A stretch of 21,616 nucleotides of DNA from NCBI GenBank assembly GCA_021199975.1, contig JAJQHF010000277.1:1-21616 (forward strand). Reading direction: 5' to 3'. Source of the DNA: Candidatus Gastranaerophilales bacterium. GTDB lineage: Bacteria; Cyanobacteriota; Vampirovibrionia; Gastranaerophilales; Gastranaerophilaceae. Of the stretch, positions 14,454 through 21,156 are shown piece after piece (position 1 is the first letter of the stretch; each line of letters opens with the position of its first letter). Made by a program: the position numbers and the translations under genes. The notes beneath the pieces were generated by a model, which searched no databases, was not told the DNA's origin, and worked only from the letters and a program-made list of their open reading frames with translations.

Positions 14454-15449
14454 CTATTTCTTTAAAACTATTTTTTCCGTAATATCAGGGGCTTTTAAAG
14501 GAGAAAACGGTTTATTACGCCAAAATTTTATATATATTTCTCCTTCTGCGTTTGATGATTTAAAATAAGGTTCAAATTCAAGCATAGGCTGTTTGGGAGA
14601 ACCGTTGTTACAGCCGCCTTCAACTCCGCAGGCGCCGCCTAAATGTATAAAGTCTTTAAATTCAATAATTTGATTTGAAATATTATCGGATTCTAAAAAC
14701 CTCATACCCAAAGTTGATTTTGAAACATCAATAAAAGCATATTTATACCCAAAATCTCTTGCATTTATACCTTTTAGTGAAATGCTTTTAACAACATATT
14801 CTTTTGGGTAATTCGGTATATGATATTCAACCGTAATTTCATTTTTATTGCTGTCATATTGAATTTTTCTTGGAATATACTGTACGTCAGGATCAGATGA
14901 AATTGAGTCTAAATTTGTAGAATTAGGATTATAAGTTCCGTAATTTTCTTGAACAGCTGCAAGTACAGCCGGATTATTTATAAACCTGGTTTCTTCAGAG
15001 GTCCCGTCAGTTCTCAAAGGCTTATCATCGAATAATGAATTTGATGCTATCCAGGGTTTATTATCAACTATCTGCCCGAAAACTTCCTCAGAAGGATTAT
15101 AATTATTATTTGCGAATATAGATTTTTGTACATACATTTTTCTTAAATTATAAACATAATACTTAGTTGTATAACTAAGAGCCGAAGGACTGTTTACTTT
15201 TATATCTGTAATTCCTTGTAAACCTTTTACGGGAGTACAACAATTGTCTGTATCAACCTTTTCAGATTCGTTTTTAGATGAATTTGTATTTATAGAATCG
15301 TAGTATTTATTTTGAATGTCGCCCGAACTGAGTGTTTGAACCTGCATTTGTGCATTTGCTTTTGAATTTTCAAAATGAAAATTTAATGAGTAATTACCAA
15401 GCACTATAATCAGTAAAATGACTGTAAATACATATATGACGAATTTCAT
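14454..15449 (-). CDS. Membrane-anchored exported protein of unknown function (331 aa)
   Basis: Not recognised. The N terminus is a signal anchor (MKFVIYVFTVILLIIVLGNY; hydrophobic core about residues 4-19) with no clear signal peptidase site, so the rest should lie outside the inner membrane. A low-complexity polar linker (about 30-67, rich in Ser, Asn, Lys) leads to a CC pair (70-71), followed by a mostly beta-looking domain with many Tyr, Asn and Pro residues. A second Cys pair (274 and 280) sits in GGACGVEGGC, so disulphides are plausible. AAGGA precedes ATG (15447-15449) and a strong promoter lies upstream. It converges on the trp operon and is a single-gene unit. The anchor plus beta-rich ectodomain could suit a pilus- or envelope-associated protein, but this is a guess. 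Confidence 0.8.
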   Translation of the reverse strand: MKFVIYVFTVILLIIVLGNYSLNFHFENSKANAQMQVQTLSSGDIQNKYYDSINTNSSKNESEKVDTDNCCTPVKGLQGITDIKVNSPSALSYTTKYYVYNLRKMYVQKSIFANNNYNPSEEVFGQIVDNKPWIASNSLFDDKPLRTDGTSEETRFINNPAVLAAVQENYGTYNPNSTNLDSISSDPDVQYIPRKIQYDSNKNEITVEYHIPNYPKEYVVKSISLKGINARDFGYKYAFIDVSKSTLGMRFLESDNISNQIIEFKDFIHLGGACGVEGGCNNGSPKQPMLEFEPYFKSSNAEGEIYIKFWRNKPFSPLKAPDITEKIVLKK

Positions 15450-15479
15450 TTAATTCCTTAATCTACCTGATACAAGCTG

Positions 15480-15508
15480 ATTATATCTTATTTGGCAATA
15501 TTTAACAA
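15480..15508 (-). promoter_or_regulatory. Promoter for the 331-aa exported protein gene
   Basis: Minus strand: TTGTTA (complement of 15503-15508), a 17-nt spacer, and a perfect TATAAT (complement of 15480-15485). The predicted start falls about 25 nt upstream of the start codon at 15449. Confidence 0.65.
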
Positions 15509-15585
15509 TTAACCGTGTTCAAAATGGAAGTGCAGCAATTAACACCAAAGGTATAATAAATAAAAAAGAATTAAGAAATGTTAAG

Positions 15586-15623
15586 CTGTAAACAGTTGAT
15601 TTTACAGATTTTTTGATTTTTTT
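15586..15623 (+). terminator. Hairpin followed by T-runs, with no gene upstream
   Basis: CTGTAAA (15586-15592) and TTTACAG (15601-15607) form a 7-bp stem with an 8-nt loop, followed by six T and then seven T. This looks like a weak plus-strand terminator, but no plus-strand gene precedes it: the 331-aa gene runs the other way. A TATAAT at 15552-15557 could start a short transcript of about 60 nt, without a convincing -35. Confidence 0.4.
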
Positions 15624-15681
15624 AAAAAAAAAATTAAACAAATAACTAAAGTTTTAAAAATAAATACCGATAAATAATAAT

Positions 15682-15754
15682 GTCAAGGGCATTAAGCCCA
15701 TAAACCTCCCTCCCCAAAAGTCTAGTAGCCGCCTTAGATAGACGGCTTTTTTTT
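15682..15754 (+). ncRNA. Candidate small RNA with C/U-rich linker and intrinsic terminator
   Basis: Three elements follow each other. The first is a small hairpin GGGC-ATTAA-GCCC (15687-15699). The second is an unpaired linker with CCTCCCTCCCC (15705-15714), which is complementary to Shine-Dalgarno sequences. The third is a terminator hairpin with AGCCG (15727-15731) and CGGCT (15743-15747), running into eight T (15747-15754). This is the layout of many trans-acting sRNAs and resembles the architecture of cyanobacterial Yfr1 (hairpin, unpaired CU-rich motif, terminator), although the Yfr1 core motif itself is not present. AATAAT hexamers (15673-15681) are possible -10 elements, but no good -35 is visible, so the 5' end is uncertain. 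The alternative is a 5' leader element of nifJ. Confidence 0.45.
15727..15754 (+). terminator. Rho-independent terminator upstream of nifJ
   Basis: A 5-bp GC-rich stem AGCCG/CGGCT, extendable by C15733-G15741 and T15734-A15740 across one mismatch, is followed directly by eight T. A competing pairing exists between GTCTA (15720-15724) and TAGAC (15739-15743), which would break the terminator stem. Confidence 0.65.
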
Positions 15755-15794
15755 ATGATTAATTTAAGGAATAAATCTTCATTTGTCTTTTAAT

Positions 15795-15823
15795 TTGTAA
15801 TTTTCGTATATTTGAAGTACATT
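15795..15823 (+). promoter_or_regulatory. nifJ promoter
   Basis: TTGTAA (15795-15800), 17-nt spacer, TACATT (15818-15823). Transcription would begin near 15830, after the upstream terminator, and leave a leader of about 50 nt with GGAGGT at 15869-15874 before the nifJ start. Confidence 0.55.
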
Positions 15824-15880
15824 TTTAGTAGTTAAACAAATGGAATATGTAAAATAAAAAGAGAGCATGGAGGTCTTAAA

Positions 15881-18800
15881 ATGCCAAAAAAAACAATTAC
15901 GGTTGACGGCAATTACGCTGCAGCTCACATAGCTTATGCGCTCAGCGAAGTATCGGCAATCTACCCTATTACTCCTTCATCCACAATGGGTGAGTGGATT
16001 GATGAATGGGCATCACAACACAAAAAGAATATTTGGGGAAAAGAAGTAAGAGTTGCGGAAATGCAATCGGAAGCAGGAGCAGCAGGTGCTGTACATGGCT
16101 CACTTGCAGCAGGTGCATTAACTTCTACATACACTGCATCACAAGGTTTGCTATTAATGATTCCTGTTATGCATAAAGTTGCGGGGGAAATGATTCCATC
16201 TGTTATACACGTTGCAGCAAGAGCATTAGCGGCTCAATCATTAGCTATTTTCGGCGACCATACGGACGTTATGGGATGCCGTAATACAGGTTATGCTATG
16301 TTAGCTGCTAACTCCGTTCAAGAAGAAATGGATTTAGCTTTGGTTGCACATCTCGCAACTTATAAAGCAAAAGTTCCTTTCCTCCAGTTCTTTGACGGGT
16401 TTAGAACATCTCATGAAGTTCATAAAATTGAAGAAATTTCATATGAAGACATTGCTAAATTAGTTGAACCTAAATATATTGAAGAATTCAGACAAAGAGC
16501 TTTAAGACCTGAAGCTCCGGTTTGCAAGGTCGGCGCTCAGAATACTGATGTATATTTCCAAGGTCGTGAAACTGTTAATAAATACTATAATGCTGTTCCT
16601 GATATAGTTCAGGAGTATATGGATAAAGTTGCGGCAGTTACGGGCAGACAGTATCATCCGTTTGATTATGTCGGCGCACCTGATGCTACGGATGTTATGG
16701 TAGCAATGGGTTCAGGCTGTGAAGCTATTGAAGAAACAATTGAATACCTAAATACAAAACGAGGCAAAAAATACGGTTTGGTTAAAGTAAGATTATACAG
16801 ACCGTTCGATGTAAAACGCTTTAATGATGCACTTCCCGCAACAGTTAAACGTATTACCGTATTAGACAGAACAAAAGAACCCGGTTCAATAGGTGAACCG
16901 TTATATTTGGATGTAGTTGCGGCATTAGGCGGTAAAGATATCAGAGTTATAGGCGGACGTTACGGTTTATCTTCAAAAGAATTTACACCTTCTATGGTAT
17001 TGGCTGCATTTAAACATGCTGAAAATAACGGCTTCCACGGTTTTACCGTAGGTATTGAAGATGATGTTACAAACAAATCTTTAAAAATTGAAGAACAAAT
17101 TGTAACAGAACCCGAAGGCACAACAAACTGCATGTTTTGGGGCTTGGGTTCAGATGGTACTGTTGGTGCAAATAAGAACTCTATTAAGATTATCGGTCAA
17201 TATACAGATAAAGATGCTCAGGCATATTTTGCTTATGATTCAAAGAAATCTTTCGGTGTAACAGTTTCTCACTTGAGATTTGGCGATAAACCGATTAAAT
17301 CAACATATTTAATTACCGCACCCGATTTTGTATCTTGCTCGACTCATGCTTATGTCGGCAGATATGACTTGTTAAAAGGCATAAAAGAAGGCGGTACTTT
17401 CTTATTAAACAGCCCTTATACAAAAGAAGAAGCGTTCTCTCACTTAACAAGAGATATGCAGGAAACTATTATTAATAAGAAAATTAAATTCTATAATGTT
17501 GATGCTGAAAAATTAATCGAACAGCAGCCCGGATTAAGAGGAAAAGGCGCAAATACCGTTATGATGGTTGCTTACTTTAAAGTATCAGGCATTATTCCTT
17601 TTGAACAGGCTTATGAAGGTATGAAAGAAATGACAATTAAAACCTTTAAGAAAAAAGGCGATGATGTTGTTAATATGAACTTAGCTTTAATTGATGCAGC
17701 TGTTGATGCTTGTCAGGAAGTTATTATTCCATCTTCATTAGATGGAGTTTGCTCTATAGAAGAAGTTAAATTAATACCTGATAATGCTGATGAATTTGCA
17801 AAGAAAGTTATTGAACCTTCTATGAGACAAAAAGGCGACGACATCCCTGTGTCTGCAATGAGTATTGACGGTGTTATTCCGACAGGTACTGCTTGTTTGG
17901 AAAAAAGAGGCATTGCACCGAGAGTTCCTCACTGGAACAGTGAAAACTGCTTACAATGCGGTGTTTGTGCATCTGCTTGTCCTCACGCAGCTATAAGAAC
18001 AAAATTAGTTGAAAAAGAAAATCTTGCAAATGCACCTGAATCATTTAACACAATTGAAGCAAAACCAAATGCAAACGGCGAACACTTCAAAGTTCAAGTT
18101 TATTGCAAGGATTGTACAGGCTGCGGCGTATGCTTAGACCAGTGTCCTGCTAATAAAAATCCTGAAAAGAAAGCATTAACCTGGTCTACAATTGAAAAAG
18201 AAGAAGAAGCTTGCGAAAGCGTTAATGAAAAATTCTTTGATGAACTTCCAGACAACGTAATGGGCAGAAATACCACAAAAACAATTAAAGGTGCAATGCT
18301 CAGAAAACCGTTGTTTGAATTTTCAGGCGCTTGTGCCGGCTGCGGAGAAACTCCTTATGTTAAATTAGTTTCTCAATTGTTCGGTGAAAATGCAATTGTT
18401 GCAAACGCTACAGGGTGTTCGTCTATATATTCAGGTACGTTCCCGACTATTCCTTATACAAAAACAAAAGAAGGAAGAGGTCCTGCCTGGGCAAATTCAT
18501 TGTTTGAAGATAATGCCGAATTTGGTTTTGGTATGAGATTAGCTGTTGACCAAAACAGAGATACTTTAAAAACCTATGCGGAAAAAGTTATTGCAAACGA
18601 AAAAACTCCTGCTGATTTAAAAGCGGCATTAGAAGGAGCTTTGGCAAACTTTGATAATTCCAAAACCCCTGAGGCTATTGCAGCACAAGAAAATGCAAAA
18701 GCTGTCATTGCTAAATATAAAGATGCGCCATGTCCTGATTTAGCAAAAGTAAGAGAATTACAAGATTACTTTACGGATAAATCAATATGGATAATAGGCG

Positions 18801-19414
18801 GTGACGGCTGGGCAAATGATATCGGCTACGGCGGTATTGACCACGTACTTGCTCAAAACAAAAACGTAAATGTTCTTGTTTTAGATACCGAAGTTTATTC
18901 AAATACCGGCGGTCAAGCATCAAAATCCACACCTACAGGTGCTGTTGCCAAGTTTGCTACAGGCGGCAAGAAAACATATAAGAAAAATATGGGCTTGATG
19001 AGTATGTCTTACGGTTATGTTTATGTTGCCTCCGTTGCTTTGGGTGCTGACAGAATGCAGACATTAAAAGCATTCCGGGAAGCAGAAGCATATGATGGAC
19101 CTTCAATCATCTTTGCTTATGCACCTTGTATAGCTCACGGTATCGATATGAGCAAAACACAGACCGAACAAAAACGTGCTGTTGATGCGGGTTATTTCCC
19201 GTTATACAGATATAACCCCGCAAATGAACAGCCATTCAGCTGGGATGCAAAAGATCCGAAAGAAAGCTATCAAGACTTTATTAAGTCGGAAGGCAGATAT
19301 AAGTCATTATTAAAAACAAACCCGGATGAAGCGCAAGCTTTATATGAACAAGCCGAAAAAGATGCCGCAAAACGCATGGCTGTCTTTAAAGCTGTCGGAG
19401 AGTTAATTAAATAA
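15881..19414 (+). CDS. nifJ: Pyruvate:ferredoxin (flavodoxin) oxidoreductase
   Basis: Single-chain PFOR of 1177 aa, full length for the family. It oxidises pyruvate with CoA to acetyl-CoA and CO2 and passes electrons to ferredoxin or flavodoxin, using thiamine pyrophosphate and three [4Fe-4S] clusters; it is cytoplasmic and oxygen-sensitive. N-terminal domain: YAAAHIAYALSEVSAIYPITPSSTMGE, with the pyruvate-site TPSS and the EMQSEAGAAGAVHG loop. Ferredoxin domain: C690-x2-C693-x2-C696-x3-C700, and C745-x2-C748-x2-C751-x3-C755 with an extra Cys742. Proximal cluster ligands: C818-x2-C821, C846 and C1083. TPP site: GGDGWANDIGYGG (from about 973) and VYSNTGGQ (about 1006-1013). GGAGGT lies 6 nt before ATG. 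It supplies the acetyl-CoA used by AccAD but is a single-gene unit here; a role in nitrogen fixation is not implied. Confidence 0.97.
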   Translation: MPKKTITVDGNYAAAHIAYALSEVSAIYPITPSSTMGEWIDEWASQHKKNIWGKEVRVAEMQSEAGAAGAVHGSLAAGALTSTYTASQGLLLMIPVMHKVAGEMIPSVIHVAARALAAQSLAIFGDHTDVMGCRNTGYAMLAANSVQEEMDLALVAHLATYKAKVPFLQFFDGFRTSHEVHKIEEISYEDIAKLVEPKYIEEFRQRALRPEAPVCKVGAQNTDVYFQGRETVNKYYNAVPDIVQEYMDKVAAVTGRQYHPFDYVGAPDATDVMVAMGSGCEAIEETIEYLNTKRGKKYGLVKVRLYRPFDVKRFNDALPATVKRITVLDRTKEPGSIGEPLYLDVVAALGGKDIRVIGGRYGLSSKEFTPSMVLAAFKHAENNGFHGFTVGIEDDVTNKSLKIEEQIVTEPEGTTNCMFWGLGSDGTVGANKNSIKIIGQYTDKDAQAYFAYDSKKSFGVTVSHLRFGDKPIKSTYLITAPDFVSCSTHAYVGRYDLLKGIKEGGTFLLNSPYTKEEAFSHLTRDMQETIINKKIKFYNVDAEKLIEQQPGLRGKGANTVMMVAYFKVSGIIPFEQAYEGMKEMTIKTFKKKGDDVVNMNLALIDAAVDACQEVIIPSSLDGVCSIEEVKLIPDNADEFAKKVIEPSMRQKGDDIPVSAMSIDGVIPTGTACLEKRGIAPRVPHWNSENCLQCGVCASACPHAAIRTKLVEKENLANAPESFNTIEAKPNANGEHFKVQVYCKDCTGCGVCLDQCPANKNPEKKALTWSTIEKEEEACESVNEKFFDELPDNVMGRNTTKTIKGAMLRKPLFEFSGACAGCGETPYVKLVSQLFGENAIVANATGCSSIYSGTFPTIPYTKTKEGRGPAWANSLFEDNAEFGFGMRLAVDQNRDTLKTYAEKVIANEKTPADLKAALEGALANFDNSKTPEAIAAQENAKAVIAKYKDAPCPDLAKVRELQDYFTDKSIWIIGGDGWANDIGYGGIDHVLAQNKNVNVLVLDTEVYSNTGGQASKSTPTGAVAKFATGGKKTYKKNMGLMSMSYGYVYVASVALGADRMQTLKAFREAEAYDGPSIIFAYAPCIAHGIDMSKTQTEQKRAVDAGYFPLYRYNPANEQPFSWDAKDPKESYQDFIKSEGRYKSLLKTNPDEAQALYEQAEKDAAKRMAVFKAVGELIK

Positions 19415-19432
19415 AATAATTAATTCAAATAG

Positions 19433-19466
19433 AAAAGAAGGGGATAAAAACAATCTCCTTCTTTTT
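19433..19466 (+). terminator. nifJ terminator
   Basis: Arms 19433-19445 (AAAAGAAGGGGAT) and 19453-19465 (ATCTCCTTCTTTT) form a 13-bp stem with one G-U pair and a 7-nt loop, ending in five T. A second, AT-only hairpin (AATATTA/TAATATT, about 19471-19486) followed by T's may back it up. Confidence 0.8.
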
Positions 19467-19500
19467 GTATGAATATTATGTAATATTTTTGAATTGTTTT

Positions 19501-19521
19501 GGTGCAAAAAATTGCACCCTG
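19501..19521. repeat. 21-bp palindromic repeat, copy 1
   Basis: GGTGCAA (19501-19507), loop AAAA, TTGCACC (19512-19518), then CTG. The same 21 bases recur at 20568-20588. Copy 1 lies 18 bp beyond the stop codon of the pilin-like gene, between it and the convergent nifJ. It could serve as the terminator of the pilin gene, although no T-run follows on either strand. Confidence 0.85.
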
Positions 19522-19538
19522 TTGCTACTCTGCCTATT

Positions 19539-20243
19539 TTATTTGTTGCTCGGGTATTTCATATTGGATTTTTGAAGAATATGCCTTATACAAGTCCAGC
19601 CGCTACTTGAAGTATAACAATCATTGCTGTCCTCATTAGGAACTAGACCGTATGCTCTTACTTTTGTATCAAAAGTATCTTTGCCAAGTTTATTGGGTTT
19701 TTTATCACTTCCGTTTATATCAAACCATATTTCGGCACATATATTTTTTGAATAAGCACCCGACATTTTTGTGCAGCCATCTCCGTTAGTTCTTAACCAA
19801 ACAAGACTGCCGTCGGCTAATATCATTCTATAAAAATATGTACCTGTAATATAACTTGTCACGTCAGATGTAGTGCTGCCATTTAAACCTGTATATCCGA
19901 TTTCTCCATCCATACAGTTATTTGGAATATCTGTTTTGCAATCAACCATAACATTTAAATACGGCTTAATGTAATTTGCAAATTTTATTGCACTGGCGGA
20001 ATCATAATTTCCCGAGTCCGCTTTCAAATCCCAGGTATCAACGGGACCTTCTAATGCTATTGCACTGTTTATGGCATTTGACATTGTGGAATAAAATTTC
20101 TTTACTCTTGATACGGTTGATTGCTCGACATAATTATTTACGACCGCGGGTACTGTTATCGCTGCAATAATTCCGATTATAACAAGAGTTATAAGGACTT
20201 CCGACAGTGTAAATGCTTTTATTTTTCTTTTAAAATCAGACAT
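19539..20243 (-). CDS. Lone type IV pilin-like/pseudopilin protein
   Basis: The N terminus is a class III prepilin signal: a basic leader MSDFKRKIKA, then FTLSEVLITLVIIGIIAAITVPAVV, with the prepilin peptidase cut expected between Ala10 and Phe11, the conserved Glu at +5 (Glu15), and a hydrophobic helix that anchors the subunit and packs the filament core. Ala rather than Gly before the cut is a variant I associate with this lineage. The remaining ~200 residues are a soluble head with several Cys residues (VDCKTDIPNNCMD, GDGCTKM, NICAEI, NDCYTSSSGWTCI), suitable for disulphides. ATG 20243 is chosen (234 aa); an in-frame GTG at 20252 would add three residues, and neither has a clear Shine-Dalgarno. 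No assembly ATPase, platform protein or peptidase lies nearby, so it must use machinery encoded elsewhere. Confidence 0.85.
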   Translation of the reverse strand: MSDFKRKIKAFTLSEVLITLVIIGIIAAITVPAVVNNYVEQSTVSRVKKFYSTMSNAINSAIALEGPVDTWDLKADSGNYDSASAIKFANYIKPYLNVMVDCKTDIPNNCMDGEIGYTGLNGSTTSDVTSYITGTYFYRMILADGSLVWLRTNGDGCTKMSGAYSKNICAEIWFDINGSDKKPNKLGKDTFDTKVRAYGLVPNEDSNDCYTSSSGWTCIRHILQKSNMKYPSNK

Positions 20244-20282
20244 TATTTTCACACTTAAGAATTTTATTTTTACCAGTTATCC

Positions 20283-20324
20283 ACTATTATAATAGTATAG
20301 AATACACATTGTCAATAGTATAAT
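20283..20324. promoter_or_regulatory. Divergent pilin/XRE regulatory region with operator-like repeats
   Basis: For the pilin gene (minus strand): perfect TTGACA (complement of 20310-20315) and perfect TATAAT (complement of 20286-20291), 18 nt apart, the strongest promoter in the window. Its -10 lies inside a perfect 14-bp palindrome ACTATTATAATAGT (20283-20296). The 9-mer AATAGTATA occurs at 20292-20300 and again at 20314-20322, 22 bp apart, two helical turns. For the regulator (plus strand), TATAAT at 20319-20324 lies only 9 nt before its ATG. The palindrome and repeats look like binding sites for the XRE protein, which would then repress the pilin gene and perhaps itself. Confidence 0.55.
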
Positions 20325-20333
20325 ATAGATTTT

Positions 20334-20567
20334 ATGCTGGATTATAAAGATGTTTTGAAGAAAATAGGCTTAAATTTCAGAATTGAACGCACCAAACTCG
20401 GGCTATCACAGGAGAGGTTTGCGGAAATAGCGGGTGTACATACAAATTATATAGGTAAAGTTGAGAGGGGAGAACAAAATCTGACTGTTAAAAAAATTGT
20501 TGAGCTTTCAAATTCTCTGAAAGTTCCGGTAAGTGATATTTTATGCCTGTATTCCGCACAGTGGTAG
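20334..20567 (+). CDS. Small XRE-family transcriptional regulator
   Basis: The 77-aa protein is little more than one helix-turn-helix domain of the Cro/C1 (XRE) type: IGLNFRIERTKLGLSQERFAEIAGVHTNYIGKVERGEQNLTVKKIVELSNSLKVPVSDIL covers about residues 11-69. LSQERFAEIAGVHTNYIGKVERG holds the recognition helices. There is no extra ligand or oligomerisation domain. Proteins of this size are typical of stand-alone repressors and of restriction-modification controller proteins, but no restriction or methylase gene is adjacent. ATG 20334 has no Shine-Dalgarno and lies 9 nt after a TATAAT, so the mRNA may be leaderless. It diverges from the pilin-like gene, the most obvious target. Its TAG stop lies inside the second palindrome. 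Confidence 0.85.
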   Translation: MLDYKDVLKKIGLNFRIERTKLGLSQERFAEIAGVHTNYIGKVERGEQNLTVKKIVELSNSLKVPVSDILCLYSAQW

Positions 20568-20588
20568 GGTGCAAAAAATTGCACCCTG
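20566..20588. repeat. 21-bp palindromic repeat, copy 2
   Basis: AGGGTGCAA (20566-20574), loop AAAA, TTGCACCCT (20579-20587): a 9-bp stem, two pairs longer than copy 1. Positions 20568-20588 are identical to 19501-19521. It sits between the convergent XRE gene, whose stop codon it overlaps, and the 163-aa gene, whose stop codon (20593-20595) is 4 bp away. A shared bidirectional terminator is the simplest reading. Confidence 0.85.
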
Positions 20589-20592
20589 CAAA

Positions 20593-21084
20593 TTATCCGG
20601 AGTTTCTTTTGTATCGTGTATGATAATCGTAATGCACTGCATACCAATTCTTTCCGGCTTGATAATAGTGTTCGTTATCTAAAAAACCGTCTTCTATACC
20701 ATCACCTTTTCTCCAAGAATAAAGCACATTCGGAGTATAATACTCAATCGGACCATTCTTTGGATAAATTTCCAAAAGGTAACATTTTTTGTTTTTGCAA
20801 GGTTTATATTTATATCCCTCAAAATATTCTCCTTTTATATTGTCAAATTGTGATTTTACGGTTTCCGGATAAAAACCGTAATCTTTATTATATTGTTCAA
20901 TATATAACAATAACGGATAATATTTTAGGTTAAGTTCCGCTTCTTCTTTATTTATTTGAGTACGGACATCGGCTTCTTTTATATTCAGGTTTCTAAAGAA
21001 CGAGAAATTTATTAACAATAGTAATAAAACAAATAATATTAATAAAACCGGCAGTAAATAAAATGAAATTTTTAGAATTTTCAT
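20593..21084 (-). CDS. Membrane-anchored small protein of unknown function (163 aa)
   Basis: Not recognised. The frame is open further upstream, but ATG 21084 is chosen because AAAAAGGAA precedes it and a promoter lies just beyond; the longer version would overlap the divergent gene. The N terminus is a strongly hydrophobic segment (about residues 7-30), then a charged helix (34-66, NIKEADVRTQINKEEAEL...) and a Tyr-rich domain with DYGFYPETV (68-76), a Cys pair (96 and 101) and EYYTPNVLYSWRKGDGIEDGF. The pattern of an N-terminal helix followed by a short domain with 'xxGFYP' is faintly like GspG-type pseudopilins, but the prepilin cleavage motif is missing. It is more safely called an inner-membrane-anchored exported protein. 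Confidence 0.68.
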   Translation of the reverse strand: MKILKISFYLLPVLLILFVLLLLLINFSFFRNLNIKEADVRTQINKEEAELNLKYYPLLLYIEQYNKDYGFYPETVKSQFDNIKGEYFEGYKYKPCKNKKCYLLEIYPKNGPIEYYTPNVLYSWRKGDGIEDGFLDNEHYYQAGKNWYAVHYDYHTRYKRNSG

Positions 21085-21105
21085 TAAATATTCCTTTTTG
21101 AAAAT

Positions 21106-21138
21106 ATTATAATACTTTTTACGTAATAATGTTATAAT
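21106..21138. promoter_or_regulatory. Overlapping divergent promoters
   Basis: Plus strand: extended -10 TGTTATAAT (21130-21138) about 19 nt before the ATG at 21157, without a clear -35. Minus strand: ATAACA (complement of 21130-21135), 18-nt spacer, TATAAT (complement of 21106-21111) for the 163-aa gene. The minus -35 occupies the same bases as the plus -10, so polymerase could probably not use both at once. Confidence 0.5.
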
Positions 21139-21156
21139 GTAGCAAAAAAGATAACA

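Larger units (their letters stand above)
15450..15880. other. 431-bp region without a protein gene
   Basis: Between the 331-aa gene (-) and nifJ (+) there is no open frame with a ribosome binding site. The region is very AT-rich, with a poly-T/poly-A run (about 15609-15634). From left to right it holds the minus promoter (15480-15508), a hairpin with T-runs (15586-15623), a candidate small RNA ending in a T8 terminator (about 15682-15754), and the nifJ promoter (15795-15823). Confidence 0.7.

Noticed and set aside
15601..15660. Poly-T/poly-A tract as a possible origin or repeat
   Set aside because: It is a simple AT tract within a short intergenic region; no DnaA-box cluster, iterons or origin-associated genes are nearby.
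15881..19414. nifJ as a sign of nitrogen fixation
   Set aside because: No nif structural or assembly genes are in view, and single-chain PFORs of this kind are common in fermentative anaerobes.
20334..20567. XRE protein as a restriction-modification controller or toxin-antitoxin antitoxin
   Set aside because: No methylase, endonuclease or toxin-sized partner is adjacent on the same strand; the divergent pilin gene is the nearer explanation.
20616..20933. 105-aa plus-strand frame opposite the 163-aa gene
   Set aside because: No ribosome binding site, and composition (His, Asn, Tyr) is what the reverse of the minus gene would give. The minus gene has the better start and promoter.
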